From: an uncultured Bilophila sp.
GTDB lineage: Bacteria > Desulfobacterota > Desulfovibrionia > Desulfovibrionales > Desulfovibrionaceae
Reading direction: 5' to 3'
Length of the DNA: 35,746 bases
Assembly (NCBI GenBank): GCA_910585945.1
Contig: CAJUHZ010000024.1
Span: 1-35,746, forward strand
The notes under the pieces were generated by a model. It saw only the letters and a program-made list of their open reading frames with translations. It was not told the DNA's origin and did no database searches. Shown here in pieces: positions 8,015 to 16,268 of the stretch. Every line of letters starts with the position of its first letter. The stretch's first letter is position 1. Both the position numbers and the translations under genes were made by a program.

Positions 8015-8174
8015 GGGTCAGCCCTCATTGAAATGCCGTCCGCGAAAAGCCGTTTTTTCCGGCCGGCAAGGGGCAAACATTGGGCGAAGCTGTATTGCCC
8101 GCCGCAAGGTCAATGTTGGGCCGCCGGACGCAAAAAGACGGCTTTGCGGCAGGCGTTTTCATGAGGGCTGACCC
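8015..8174. repeat. Terminal-inverted-repeat element, copy 1
   Basis: The element is bounded by the perfect 14-base inverted repeat GGGTCAGCCCTCAT (8015-8028) and ATGAGGGCTGACCC (8161-8174); imperfect pairing continues inward through GAAATGCC and GGCAGGCGTTTTC. A second copy in the same orientation lies at 33181-33344. On the minus strand an ORF of 45 codons starts at 8162 and ends with GFSRTAFQ; copy 2 has a comparable ORF ending GFSRTAFS. The size, ends and dispersal fit a MITE or REP-like element. It sits between the esterase pseudogene and the gene at 8206. Confidence 0.75.
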
Positions 8175-8205
8175 TGAATCTGAAACGACCTGACAGGAAA
8201 GCCGG

Positions 8206-8979
8206 CTACCGTTCTTCAACAGGGCAAAAATTGCGGTAAACGAGCCTGTCGCCCACAGTCACTTCAAGGACAAGCATGGCGTTTTTCAGATCGGCGGCAG
8301 GCAGGGGGAGGGGCGAAAGCGTCACCACCTTCTTGAAACGGCTGATGCGAAAGGCCGCGTCTTCATTGACCAGCGGGAATTGGCGTCCGTTCCCCGTCAG
8401 CAGGCTGAACACCGCCCTGCCGCCAAGCTGACGCCCGTTGGAGTTCACGGCGTACATGTCGGCGCCTGCCCGGAGCCTCTGGCGATCGACCAGGGCGGCC
8501 CTCAGGTTTTCCACCCGAATGACGCCGGTATTCACCACCTTGCGTTGCTCGGCGTCTTCTTCAGCGACCACGACCGGCGGGGTTTCCTTCGGGGTCTCCC
8601 GGACGGGCGACGCCGTTTGCACGCTCGGCGCGGCGGCGTCCCCGCCGGCTTCCGAGGCGCTGTCAGAAGCCGCCGACTCGGCCGCGGCAAGGGCTGGAGC
8701 GCCAGCCTGCCGTTGCTCCAGAAGCGCCTCAAGCGCGGAAAGCCGCTCGACCTGAACCTGCAAGGCGTCCACCCGATTCTGAAAGACGGCCTTTTCACTC
8801 TGCCAGGCGCGAAGAGAGCGCCAGCCTTCAAACCCCGCCCACAGCCCGAGCGCGCCAAGCGTCGGAGCGACGACAAGCCCCGCGATCATGAGCCGCAACA
8901 TGCCGCGGCTCATGCGCATGCGGTGCGTGCGGCCGTCGTCGTGCAACAGGATGACGCTGAATTTGCTTGAACCGCTCAT
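8206..8979 (-). CDS. Single-pass membrane protein of unknown function
   Basis: A 257-residue protein that I do not recognise. A basic N-terminus (residues 1-25) is followed by one membrane segment (about 26-50, LMIAGLVVAPTLGALGLWAG), then a coiled-coil-prone stretch (about 55-90, RVDALQVQVERLSALEALLEQR), a low-complexity Ala/Ser/Pro/Glu linker (about 90-145) and a compact C-terminal domain (about 150-257) that is probably periplasmic. The layout is that of a bitopic envelope protein. Its ATG overlaps the stop of the L,D-transpeptidase gene by four bases (ATGA at 8976-8979), so the two are translated together, and I infer a role in peptidoglycan remodelling or in positioning the transpeptidase. 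Confidence 0.8.
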   Translation of the reverse strand: MSGSSKFSVILLHDDGRTHRMRMSRGMLRLMIAGLVVAPTLGALGLWAGFEGWRSLRAWQSEKAVFQNRVDALQVQVERLSALEALLEQRQAGAPALAAAESAASDSASEAGGDAAAPSVQTASPVRETPKETPPVVVAEEDAEQRKVVNTGVIRVENLRAALVDRQRLRAGADMYAVNSNGRQLGGRAVFSLLTGNGRQFPLVNEDAAFRISRFKKVVTLSPLPLPAADLKNAMLVLEVTVGDRLVYRNFCPVEER

Positions 8980-10439
8980 TTCGGGACCGCGCTCCAGTCT
9001 TCAGACGCGATCAGCCAGCTTTCTCCCTGCGGGTGAAGCATGACGGTCTTGACGCCCTTGTCCTGATAGCCGGACGTATCCCGATACGTCTGCATCATGT
9101 CGACCTTGACCCCGCCCTGCACGACCATGACGCGCAAGCCGGAAAGATCCACTCTGGCAGGTTTTTTCTGCGCCCATGTGGCGCGCTTGTGCTGGGCTAT
9201 GGCCGCCGCCCCCTTGCGCCCGGCCTGCGTGGCGTTGGGGGCGTAACAGGCCGCATAGGCGGCCACGTCGCCCGCAAGCCAGGCTTTGCGCCAGCGCTCG
9301 ATAAAGGCGGCCGCGCTCGGGGTCACGGTTTCAAGATAGGCGGTTTCCATCCCCAGATCCATGGGGAGCCATTCCATGCCCACGATCCGAAGTTCGCCTT
9401 GCGCGTCAGGCTGCCAGTACAGCCGGCGCACGCCTTCCGTGGAAAGGTTGGGGGCCCGGTAATACTGCGTGAACCACGAAACCCAGTAATCCGGCCCCTG
9501 GAGGATGTGCACCGGACCGTGGATGATCTGAATCCACGCCAGACTGCCGAACAGCCGTTCCTTCTGGGCGCGAAACGCCTGAAAGTTCTCGCCCTGCGCC
9601 TTGCTGTACGACTCCGGCATGTAAAAATCGAACATGCCCCGCGAGCGGCCCGCCCAGGCGGCGTTCCAGTCCCGCGTTTTCTTTTCCAGCATCCGGCTTA
9701 TGGCGCTGTCAGTGCCCGAGCCGGCGCTGTCCGAGCGCACGCTGTCCGCCACGACTACCGCCGTCCCCAGGGGAAGATCCTCCCCCAGACGCTTGATGTC
9801 GTCCAGATTGACGGCAATGCAGCCCTTTGTTTCCAGCGGCGAGATGGGGCGGCCCTTGCTGTGAATCCAGATGCCGTAGCCGGTCTTGCCGCGCAGGCGA
9901 TCCACGGGATTGGGGTAGTTCAGGGTATGGGCGATGCCGCCGTATTCCTGAAAATCAAGCCCCTTGTCGATTTTGGTGGTGACGAAGTAAATGCCCTCCG
10001 GCGTGCGCCTGTCGCCGGAAACAAGCTTGTCCCCGGTGCGCTGACCAGTGGTGCAGGTGAAGGTTTCCTTCAGCGTGAGGGGGCTGCGACGCTCGTACAG
10101 GTGCAGACGCTGCACGGATTTGTCCACCACAACCATGCGCGGCGGCGTGCCGGGGATATCCCGCACCACCACGTTCCAGCCGGGAACGCGCGCCGCTTCC
10201 CTGTCAGCCCCGGCGTCGGGCGTGGCGTCGGCCGCGCCCTCGGGGATCAGGCTCGCGCCCGGAGTGGGCGTGGCTTCCGTAGGTTCCGCCCGAACCTCCG
10301 GGGCCAAGCCAGGCAACGCGGCGAAACAAAGGGCGGACACCATGCCAAGACGAAGCAGAGGCGGCAAAAAAGCCGTGACTTTTCGCTTGCATGGGCAGGA
10401 CAAAAAAAACCGGGGGAAAAAGTGGGGGATTGAAAACAC
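8976..10439 (-). CDS. L,D-transpeptidase (YkuD domain) with C-terminal NTF2-like domain
   Basis: A 487-residue exported enzyme expected to form L,D cross-links or to attach proteins to peptidoglycan. An N-terminal export signal lies around residues 20-52 (hydrophobic LPPLLRLGMVSALCFAALPG, then PEVRA). The YkuD domain occupies about residues 95-220: VVVDKSVQRLHLYE at its start, and the catalytic motif with His193 and Cys207 in WIHSKGRPISPLETKGCIAV. The C-terminal third (about 370-487, containing FIERWRKAWLAGDVAAYAACYAPNA) resembles the SnoaL/NTF2-like fold found in several such proteins. The start at 10439 is GTG with AAAGGTGG just upstream; the n-region is long, so a later start is possible. 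It has its own promoter at 10486-10514. Confidence 0.88.
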   Translation of the reverse strand: MFSIPHFFPRFFLSCPCKRKVTAFLPPLLRLGMVSALCFAALPGLAPEVRAEPTEATPTPGASLIPEGAADATPDAGADREAARVPGWNVVVRDIPGTPPRMVVVDKSVQRLHLYERRSPLTLKETFTCTTGQRTGDKLVSGDRRTPEGIYFVTTKIDKGLDFQEYGGIAHTLNYPNPVDRLRGKTGYGIWIHSKGRPISPLETKGCIAVNLDDIKRLGEDLPLGTAVVVADSVRSDSAGSGTDSAISRMLEKKTRDWNAAWAGRSRGMFDFYMPESYSKAQGENFQAFRAQKERLFGSLAWIQIIHGPVHILQGPDYWVSWFTQYYRAPNLSTEGVRRLYWQPDAQGELRIVGMEWLPMDLGMETAYLETVTPSAAAFIERWRKAWLAGDVAAYAACYAPNATQAGRKGAAAIAQHKRATWAQKKPARVDLSGLRVMVVQGGVKVDMMQTYRDTSGYQDKGVKTVMLHPQGESWLIASEDWSAVPK

Positions 10440-10485
10440 ACGGCCACCTTTGGAGCGGGGCTTTTGTTACCGGCTACTCAATGCC

Positions 10486-10514
10486 ATGATATAGAAAAAC
10501 TCTAAACTTGTCGA
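10486..10514 (-). promoter_or_regulatory. Sigma-70 promoter for the L,D-transpeptidase operon
   Basis: On the minus strand TCGACA (10514-10509) and TATCAT (10491-10486) are separated by 17 bases. Each box differs from consensus at one position. It lies about 47 bases upstream of the GTG start at 10439. Confidence 0.6.
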
Positions 10515-10597
10515 GACCCCCCAAAGAAAATTTTCAAATCGGGCCTGGAGCGAAGCGCCGGAGCATCCTTGCGGAAGGCCGCCGTGCCCACGCCCGC

Positions 10598-11161
10598 TCA
10601 GTCTTCGCGGGCCAGGGCGACAAGCTCCGGCCGGGTGAACAGGGCGCGCAGCTCGTACCCGGCGTCCTGAATCGCCTCGCGTCCGCCCTCGCCGCGATCA
10701 AGCACGGCGCAGACGACCCTTACATTGAGGCCCGCCGCTCTGACCCGCTCGCAGGCTGTCATGAGCGATCCTCCGGTGGTGACCACATCTTCCAGCATGG
10801 CGACGTTGTCCCCCGGCGTGAAGTTGGCAAGGCCCTCCACAAACTGGCCCGTGCCGTGCCCCTTGGCTTCCTTGCGCACGATAAGCCCGGCAAGCGGGCG
10901 GCCCTTTTCGTGGGAGATCACCGTAGTGGCCGAAATCAGCGGGTCCGCCCCCAGGGTCATGCCGCCGACGCCCTTCACGTCCGCATCGGCCAGCAGGGCA
11001 TTGAACAGCGTGCCGATCAGCCATGACCCCTCAGGGTGCAGAGCCGTCTGCCGGCAGTCAAAATAGTAGTCGCTCCGCCGTCCCGAGGCGAGGGTGAAAT
11101 CGCCTTCGCGGTAGGAACGCTCCAGGAGGATTTTGGCCAGACGTTTCTTGAGTTCGCGCAT
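10598..11161 (-). CDS. pyrE: Orotate phosphoribosyltransferase
   Basis: Joins orotate and PRPP to give orotidine 5'-phosphate in pyrimidine synthesis. The 187-residue product has FTLASGRRSDYYFDCR near the N-terminus, the catalytic-loop segment LIVRKEAKGHGTG and the PRPP-binding motif MLEDVVTTGGSLM, all standard for PyrE; the length is normal. GGGAG stands upstream of the ATG at 11161. It lies 71 bases downstream of purB, but a hairpin with a short T-run at 11200-11225 separates them, so pyrE may be expressed partly on its own. Confidence 0.95.
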   Translation of the reverse strand: MRELKKRLAKILLERSYREGDFTLASGRRSDYYFDCRQTALHPEGSWLIGTLFNALLADADVKGVGGMTLGADPLISATTVISHEKGRPLAGLIVRKEAKGHGTGQFVEGLANFTPGDNVAMLEDVVTTGGSLMTACERVRAAGLNVRVVCAVLDRGEGGREAIQDAGYELRALFTRPELVALARED

Positions 11162-11199
11162 GGGAGGCTCCCGCAGGCCACGCCTGCAATCGGAGGGTG

Positions 11200-11225
11200 A
11201 AAACGGTCAGGGCCGCCCCTGACCG
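11200..11225 (-). terminator. Terminator downstream of purB
   Basis: On the minus strand CGGTCAGGG (11225-11217) pairs with CCCTGACCG (11212-11204) around a four-base loop, followed directly by TTTTCAC. It lies between purB and pyrE and may only attenuate read-through. Confidence 0.65.
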
Positions 11226-11232
11226 CCGGAGA

Positions 11233-12552
11233 TCACGCCTGTGCTTCACCCGCCGCGCCGCCGCCGAAAACCCGGTCAAGCAGGACGCGTTCATGGCGAA
11301 GATAAAACGAGGCGTCAAAGAGTTCATTCAGCCTGTCCGCGCCAAGGCGGCCGGCAATGTCCTGATCGGCCCGGATCAGTTCGGGGAAGGAACGCCGCGT
11401 TTCCCAGCTCTGCATGGCGTTGCGCTGCACGGCCACATAGGCTTCCTGCCGGGCCATGCCCGCTTCCACCAGCGCCGTGAGCACCCGTTGCGAAAAGAAC
11501 AGACCGAACGAGGCGTCCATGTTGCGGGCCATGTTCTCGGGCAGCACGCGCAAGCCCTCCAGCAGGCCGGACAAGCGATGCAGAACGTAATCCATCAGGA
11601 TGGTGGAATCCGGCATGATGATCCGCTCCACCGAGGAATGGCTGATATCGCGCTCGTGCCACAACGCCTGATCTTCCAGCGCCGCCAGGGCGTTGGCGCG
11701 GATGACGCGGGCCAGGCCGCTCATGTTTTCGGCGGAAATGGGGTTCTTCTTGTGCGGCATGGCGGAAGATCCCTTCTGCCCCTTGCCGAAGCCCTCCTCC
11801 ACCTCGCGCACTTCGGTGCGCTGAAGGTGGCGCAGTTCCACGCACAGGCGGTCCACCGTGCCCGCGCACACCGCGAGGGTGGTGAAGTAGGCGGCGTGCC
11901 GATCCCGCTGGATGATTTGAGTCGAGATGACGTCGGGGCGCAGGCCGAGTTCAGCGCAGGCCAGGGCTTCCACTTCCGGCGAAAGAAAGGCGTAGGTTCC
12001 CACCGCGCCGGAAAGCTTGCCCACGCGCATCTCGTCAAGCGCGGCCTGAAAACGCGCGCGATCCCGCTGGAATTCGGCGTAAAAATTCGCCAGCTTCAGG
12101 GCGAAGCTCGTGGGTTCGGCATGGATGCCGTGCGTGCGCCCCATGCACAGCAGGCCCTGATGCTTCAGAGCCAGAGTTTTCAACACGCCGAGCAGGCGAT
12201 CAAAGCCCTGGAGGATAAGTTCCCCCGCTTCCACCAGTTGGAGCGAACCGGCCGTGTCCACAATGTCCGAAGACGTGCAGCCAAGATGAATGAAACGCGC
12301 CGCCGGCCCCACTCTCTCTTCCAGCGCCGTGAGAAAGGCAATGACGTCGTGGCGCGTCACTTCTTCGATTTCCAGAATGCGATCCACCGAAACATCGGCC
12401 CGTTCCCGAATGGCGGCCAGGTTGGCGTCGTCAATGACCCCGAGCCGGTTCCATGCCGCGCAGACGGCCAGTTCCACGCGCAGCCAGGAGCGGTAGCGGT
12501 TTTCCAGCGTCCAGATCCGCGCCATTTCGGGCCGTGTGTAGCGCTCTATCAT
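11233..12552 (-). CDS. purB: Adenylosuccinate lyase
   Basis: Catalyses two fumarate-releasing steps of purine synthesis, from SAICAR to AICAR and from adenylosuccinate to AMP. The 439-residue protein starts MIERYTRPEMARIW as in the bacterial family and carries HLGCTSSDIVDTA, GRTHGIHAEPTS and the superfamily signature GSSAMPHKKNPISAEN with the mobile catalytic serine loop. Length and order are typical. It is followed by pyrE and preceded by an FmdB-like gene 17 bases upstream, all on the minus strand. Confidence 0.96.
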   Translation of the reverse strand: MIERYTRPEMARIWTLENRYRSWLRVELAVCAAWNRLGVIDDANLAAIRERADVSVDRILEIEEVTRHDVIAFLTALEERVGPAARFIHLGCTSSDIVDTAGSLQLVEAGELILQGFDRLLGVLKTLALKHQGLLCMGRTHGIHAEPTSFALKLANFYAEFQRDRARFQAALDEMRVGKLSGAVGTYAFLSPEVEALACAELGLRPDVISTQIIQRDRHAAYFTTLAVCAGTVDRLCVELRHLQRTEVREVEEGFGKGQKGSSAMPHKKNPISAENMSGLARVIRANALAALEDQALWHERDISHSSVERIIMPDSTILMDYVLHRLSGLLEGLRVLPENMARNMDASFGLFFSQRVLTALVEAGMARQEAYVAVQRNAMQSWETRRSFPELIRADQDIAGRLGADRLNELFDASFYLRHERVLLDRVFGGGAAGEAQA

Positions 12553-12569
12553 GCGGATTCCCCCGGAGT

Positions 12570-12932
12570 TCAGGCCGCGGCCGTGGCTTTGGACGCCGGG
12601 GCGGCCTTGTCCGAGGCGACCTTGTCAGAAGCGGCATTGTCCCTGGCTGGCGCGGCGTCGCCTTGCGCGGCCGTTTCGGCCGCGGCGCTGTCCTTGCGCT
12701 CGCCCTTGCCCTCTCCGGGAGCGCCGGCCCCGCTTTCATGATCGGTCTTATGGTTGCCGTATTCCGTCACATACCAGCCCCCGCCCTTCAGCACAAAGCT
12801 CGTATTGGAAACGATGCGCGCCGCATCCCCGCCGCACTTGGGACAAGGCTCGTGCTCCGGAGAATCGAAATGTTTCACCCATTCCTCAAACAGGTTGCCG
12901 CACGCTGTGCAACGGTATTCGTAAATCGGCAT
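12570..12932 (-). CDS. FmdB-family zinc ribbon protein
   Basis: A 120-residue protein with the FmdB-type putative regulatory zinc ribbon at the N-terminus: MPIYEYRC, then CxxC (CTACG) and a second CxxC (CPKCGG) at residues about 8-39, followed by the conserved SFVLKGGGWY segment. The C-terminal half is a low-complexity Ala/Asp/Lys tail, common in this family. Its function is not established; a regulatory or metal-binding role is usually assumed. The start at 12932 fits the conserved MPIYEY and has AAGGAG eight bases upstream, while the longer open frame reaching 13121 crosses a terminator. Confidence 0.88.
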   Translation of the reverse strand: MPIYEYRCTACGNLFEEWVKHFDSPEHEPCPKCGGDAARIVSNTSFVLKGGGWYVTEYGNHKTDHESGAGAPGEGKGERKDSAAAETAAQGDAAPARDNAASDKVASDKAAPASKATAAA

Positions 12933-12996
12933 GAAAAGGCTCCTTGGACGCCAGCCGTTCGGAACCTTGCCCGCAGGGCGTGTTCCGCAGGAAGTT

Positions 12997-13026
12997 AAAA
13001 AACAGCAGCGGCGGCTACGCCGCCGC
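12997..13026 (-). terminator. Rho-independent terminator of the small basic protein gene
   Basis: On the minus strand GCGGCGGC (13026-13019), loop GTA, GCCGCCGC (13015-13008), then TGCTG and a run of six T (13002-12997). Confidence 0.88.
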
Positions 13027-13157
13027 ACAACCCCGAAACTGCTCCGAAACAGACTCGAAACAGGGGTTCTCCGTCCGCCCGCGGGGCGATTGTCCACAAT
13101 CCGCCGCCGCAACGCCGCCACTGCCGTGCGCGGATCAGGTCCGCGCGGAAAAATCGG

Positions 13158-13274
13158 CTACTTGCCGCTCTTGGCCGCGGCTTTCGCTTCGTGAATGCGC
13201 GCCTTGATGCGCTCCGCCCGACGGTGACGGCGACGATCGAGTTCTTTTTTCCTTTCAACTTTCTTGTGAGCCAT
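13158..13274 (-). CDS. Small, highly basic protein of 38 residues
   Basis: The start MAHKKVERKKELDRRRHRR has GAGGAG seven bases upstream of the ATG at 13274, and a clear terminator follows at 12997-13026, so this is a real monocistronic gene. The peptide is almost entirely Lys/Arg/Glu/Ala and should be helical. It resembles small basic proteins listed as DUF6800-like in Desulfovibrionales, and in its charge pattern ribosomal protein S21, but it is too short for S21. RNA or ribosome binding is a guess from charge only. Upstream in-frame codons to 13397 lack a supported start. Confidence 0.75.
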   Translation of the reverse strand: MAHKKVERKKELDRRRHRRAERIKARIHEAKAAAKSGK

Positions 13275-13439
13275 GACGACACTCCTCATTTTCGTCCGCC
13301 GCGGCTCAAAACGCCGGCGGCGGCTGTGATCCGCAATCAGATAGGCATAAACGCGCGCTTTGTCCAGAGGCAAGGCGGCCTGCCGCCACGCTTTCAAACC
13401 AATCCGCTCCCCGCCGGGATGCCGCCTTTCAAAAACAGT

Positions 13440-14357
13440 TCACCCCACAAAGCGCACGAGGTTCTTTTTGAGAAAGCCGGAGGGAAAATAGCTTTCCTTT
13501 GCCTGCCGGAGTCCCTCCTCGCCGGCGTCCTGCTCCCGGTTGAGCGTTTCGTAGGGGTCTCCGGCGTATTTGGCGAAGCAGAAATTGATCGCCTGATAAA
13601 TGCCCCGGTAATCAGGCAGCGCCTTTTCAAAATGCACGACCATGCTTGTGTCGTCCAGACGTTCGCCCATGGCGAAAGCGACCATCCTGCCGTCGATGTA
13701 CAGCGCGCCGCCGGTGACGTCGGGCAGGGCTTCCCAGCGTTGGGCCACGCGGCAGATCACGTCGCTTTCCGCCGCGAGCGAGGGCGAGTCCCCGCAGCCG
13801 CGCCAGGCGCACCAGGCGTGCTGGAGTTCAAGCACGGCCGGGGCGTCCGCCGGGCCAAGCGCGCGGTAGTCCTCTCCATACGCCTTCATGTAGCCGTTGA
13901 CGTGGTTTTTCTTCTTGTGCAGGCGGTTGCCGGAGAGGGTGGCGAGATCCTGCCGACGGTAGAGGTATTCCCACTGTTCCCGGGTTTCCTCCACCACCAC
14001 GCGGCCCGGCAGGCGCTCCTGCAGAATCTCGCACAGGCGTTCCGGCACGCGGTGCAGGACAAGCCCCGGCTGGAGATGGGGCATGGCTTCCCAGTCGGCG
14101 GCTTCCCAGTCCCCCACCGGGGCCCAGAAGCGCTCCGCCGCGATCTCGCAGCCGGGCACGGCCGTCTGGCGTATCCAGCAGAGATTGTGCGCCGTGCGCC
14201 ACTCCAGGCCGTAATGATCCTTCCAGCCCCAGAGATTGGTGAAGGTGTAATCGGCGGCGCGCTGGGGGGCGGCCGTCCAGAAGGGCAGATAGTCGGGGCG
14301 ATCGATCAGATCAATGGGAGCGAAATCCGAAGCGAGCATGGCATGTCCCGCGGCCAT
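13440..14357 (-). CDS. DUF2156 (GNAT-like) domain protein
   Basis: A 305-residue soluble protein of the DUF2156 family, whose fold is shared with the C-terminal aminoacyl-transferase domain of MprF-like lysyl-phosphatidylglycerol synthases. Visible family marks are YTFTNLWGWKDHYGLEW near the N-terminus, LSGNRLHKKKNHVNGYMK in the middle and the acyltransferase-like end (YRGIYQAINFCFAKYAG, LNREQDAGEEGLRQAKESYFP). Its substrate is unknown. Start codons at 14357 and 14339 are both possible; neither has a strong ribosome binding site. It lies 55 bases after the MATE gene in the trmL-MATE-DUF2156 operon. Confidence 0.85.
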   Translation of the reverse strand: MAAGHAMLASDFAPIDLIDRPDYLPFWTAAPQRAADYTFTNLWGWKDHYGLEWRTAHNLCWIRQTAVPGCEIAAERFWAPVGDWEAADWEAMPHLQPGLVLHRVPERLCEILQERLPGRVVVEETREQWEYLYRRQDLATLSGNRLHKKKNHVNGYMKAYGEDYRALGPADAPAVLELQHAWCAWRGCGDSPSLAAESDVICRVAQRWEALPDVTGGALYIDGRMVAFAMGERLDDTSMVVHFEKALPDYRGIYQAINFCFAKYAGDPYETLNREQDAGEEGLRQAKESYFPSGFLKKNLVRFVG

Positions 14358-14412
14358 GAGGCGGCCGCTTGCGGGTCCGGCGGACCCGGTTGACGTTGCG
14401 GGGGAAACGCGG

Positions 14413-15804
14413 TCAGGCCCCCCGGCGCTGTTTCACATGCAGGGTGAAGCGCGTCCAGTCGCAACGCAGCAACACCCACAGCAGGGCCGAGGACTGCACC
14501 ATCTGTGAAACCAGCATGGAAAGATAGATGCCCGAAGCGTCCTGCCACACCACATGCCCCATCAGCCAGGCCAGGGGCAGGCGCACCAGCCAGACGGCCA
14601 CGCTGAACGCCAGCATGGGGTAGACCGTGGCTCCCGCGCCGTTGAGCGTGCCGGCCAGCACCACGCTGGCCACGGTGAACGGCACGGAAAGAATATTGTA
14701 GGCAAGATACGTCGCCGTTTCCCGCGCGACATCCGGATCGGGCGCGAGCAGCCCGGCTGCTTCCGCCCGCCAGGGCCACAGGCACAACCCGACAAGCGTC
14801 ATGCCCCCGCAGGCGATGCCGAGGATGGTCAGCGCCACGCGCCGCGCCTCGGTCCTGTCGCCCGCGCCGAGCGCGTGCCCCACCAGCACCGAGGCCGTCA
14901 TGTTGAAGGCCACGGCCGGAAGAAAGAGAAAGGCCTCCACGCGCATCCCGGCGGTCAGACCGGCCAGGGCCGTCACGCTTCCCACAGGCAGGGAGGCGGT
15001 GATCACAAAAAGCGTCAGGTAACCGCTTTGCCACAAAAAGGACGTGCCCAGGGCCGGGCCGGCCACCCGAATCAGATAGGGCGCGCCCACGCGCACCCAG
15101 CGCAGGGGCGGCAGGCCGTCCGCCGTGAGCAGCCGCGCCCGGACCAGCAGCCCCAGCATCAGCGCCGCCCCGGCCGTGACCGAGACAAGGGTGGTCCAGG
15201 CCACCCCCGTCGCGCCGAATGCGGGGAAGCCCCACCAGCCAAGGCCAAAGGCAAGATCCCCGAACAGGTTGAGGCCGCACGCCAGCAGCGTGACGTAGAG
15301 CGGCATGCGTACCGACTTGGCCGCGCGGAACACGGCCGCGCCGATGGTCAGGGCGTATTGCCCCGGCAGACTCCACATGTACATGGAAAAAAACAGCGTC
15401 GCCACCGGGAGTACGGCCTCGGGCGTCTGGACAAAGACAAGGATCGGCACGCGCAGCAGGTGGCCGATCCCCGCCAGCAGACAGCCAAGGCCAATCCCGC
15501 CGATGACCACCAGGCCCACATACCGGCGGGCGCGCGTCGCGTCCCCCGCGCCAAGACTCTGGCTGACGGAAGCCACAGCCCCGCTCACCGCGGCCATGGC
15601 CAGAGACATGAACAGCATCTGGCACTGGGCGACAAGGCCGATGGACGCCTGCGTGTCCGGCCCGATGCGTCCGCCTGTCCAGACGTCCGTAATGCCGATG
15701 ACGAACTGGCAGAGCAGCATCGCGGCCTGCGGCCAGGTCAGCCGCCCGATCTCGCGCAGACGTTCGCCGTTGAGATGAGGGAGGTGAACAAGACGCCCCG
15801 GCAT
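14413..15804 (-). CDS. MATE-family multidrug/metabolite exporter
   Basis: An integral inner-membrane protein of 463 residues with about twelve hydrophobic segments, in two related halves. Family features include the N-terminal LTWPQAAMLLCQFVIGITDVW, the SVSQSLGAGDATRARRY segment in the first half and its counterpart VLVGHALGAGDRTEARR in the second half. Such proteins use a sodium or proton gradient to export organic cations or drugs; the substrate here is unknown. The ATG overlaps the trmL stop by one base (TGATG at 15804), with GGGGCG upstream, so translation is coupled to trmL. Confidence 0.9.
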   Translation of the reverse strand: MPGRLVHLPHLNGERLREIGRLTWPQAAMLLCQFVIGITDVWTGGRIGPDTQASIGLVAQCQMLFMSLAMAAVSGAVASVSQSLGAGDATRARRYVGLVVIGGIGLGCLLAGIGHLLRVPILVFVQTPEAVLPVATLFFSMYMWSLPGQYALTIGAAVFRAAKSVRMPLYVTLLACGLNLFGDLAFGLGWWGFPAFGATGVAWTTLVSVTAGAALMLGLLVRARLLTADGLPPLRWVRVGAPYLIRVAGPALGTSFLWQSGYLTLFVITASLPVGSVTALAGLTAGMRVEAFLFLPAVAFNMTASVLVGHALGAGDRTEARRVALTILGIACGGMTLVGLCLWPWRAEAAGLLAPDPDVARETATYLAYNILSVPFTVASVVLAGTLNGAGATVYPMLAFSVAVWLVRLPLAWLMGHVVWQDASGIYLSMLVSQMVQSSALLWVLLRCDWTRFTLHVKQRRGA

Positions 15805-16268
15805 CAGATCGCCCCGTCTCCCGCCAGGCCGGCCGAAACCAGTGCCTGATAGGTGATGATGCCCACGGCCGTGGACAGATTGATGCTCCGTACCGCCCCC
15901 CGGATGGGAATGCGCACCCTGTGCGGGGAAAGCGCCATCACTTCCGGCGGCAGGCCCGCGGTCTCCCGGCCAAAAACCAGCGCGTCTTCAGGCGTGAAGG
16001 CGAAGCAATGAGGAGCCACGCCCTGCCGCGCGCTGGTCAGCACCAGACGCCTGCCCGCGCCCGGCCCCGCCAGATACGCTTCCAGATTCGGCCAGACCGA
16101 CAGCCGGACGTGCGGCCAGTAATCAAGCCCGGCCCGCTTCAGGTAGCGATCCTCCAGGCTGAAGCCAAGCGGTTCGATCAGATGCAGGGACAGACCGAAC
16201 GCCGCGCTCAGGCGAGCCACATTGCCCGTGTTGGGCGGAATTTCCGGCTGGTGGAGCACAATATCCAT
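15804..16268 (-). CDS. trmL: tRNA (cytidine/uridine-34-2'-O)-methyltransferase
   Basis: A 154-residue SPOUT methyltransferase that adds a 2'-O-methyl group to the wobble base of leucine tRNAs. The start MDIVLHQPEIPPNTGNVAR, the LVFGRETAGLP motif and the knot-forming end IPIRGAVRSINLSTAVGI are diagnostic, and the length is that of TrmL (about 155), not of the longer TrmH proteins. It heads the operon with the MATE exporter and DUF2156 protein. Confidence 0.93.
   Translation of the reverse strand: MDIVLHQPEIPPNTGNVARLSAAFGLSLHLIEPLGFSLEDRYLKRAGLDYWPHVRLSVWPNLEAYLAGPGAGRRLVLTSARQGVAPHCFAFTPEDALVFGRETAGLPPEVMALSPHRVRIPIRGAVRSINLSTAVGIITYQALVSAGLAGDGAI

Noticed and set aside
7958..8164. Plus-strand frame of 68 codons inside the dispersed element
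   Set aside because: It has no ribosome binding site and is not kept in copy 2; only the minus-strand mini-ORF is similar between copies.
8967..10433. A 488-codon plus-strand frame opposite the L,D-transpeptidase gene
   Set aside because: It is a shadow frame with low-complexity Arg/His/Pro content; the opposite strand has the YkuD catalytic motif.
11197..12741. A 514-codon plus-strand frame opposite purB
   Set aside because: It is antisense to purB, which has every family signature; no ribosome binding site or domain supports it.
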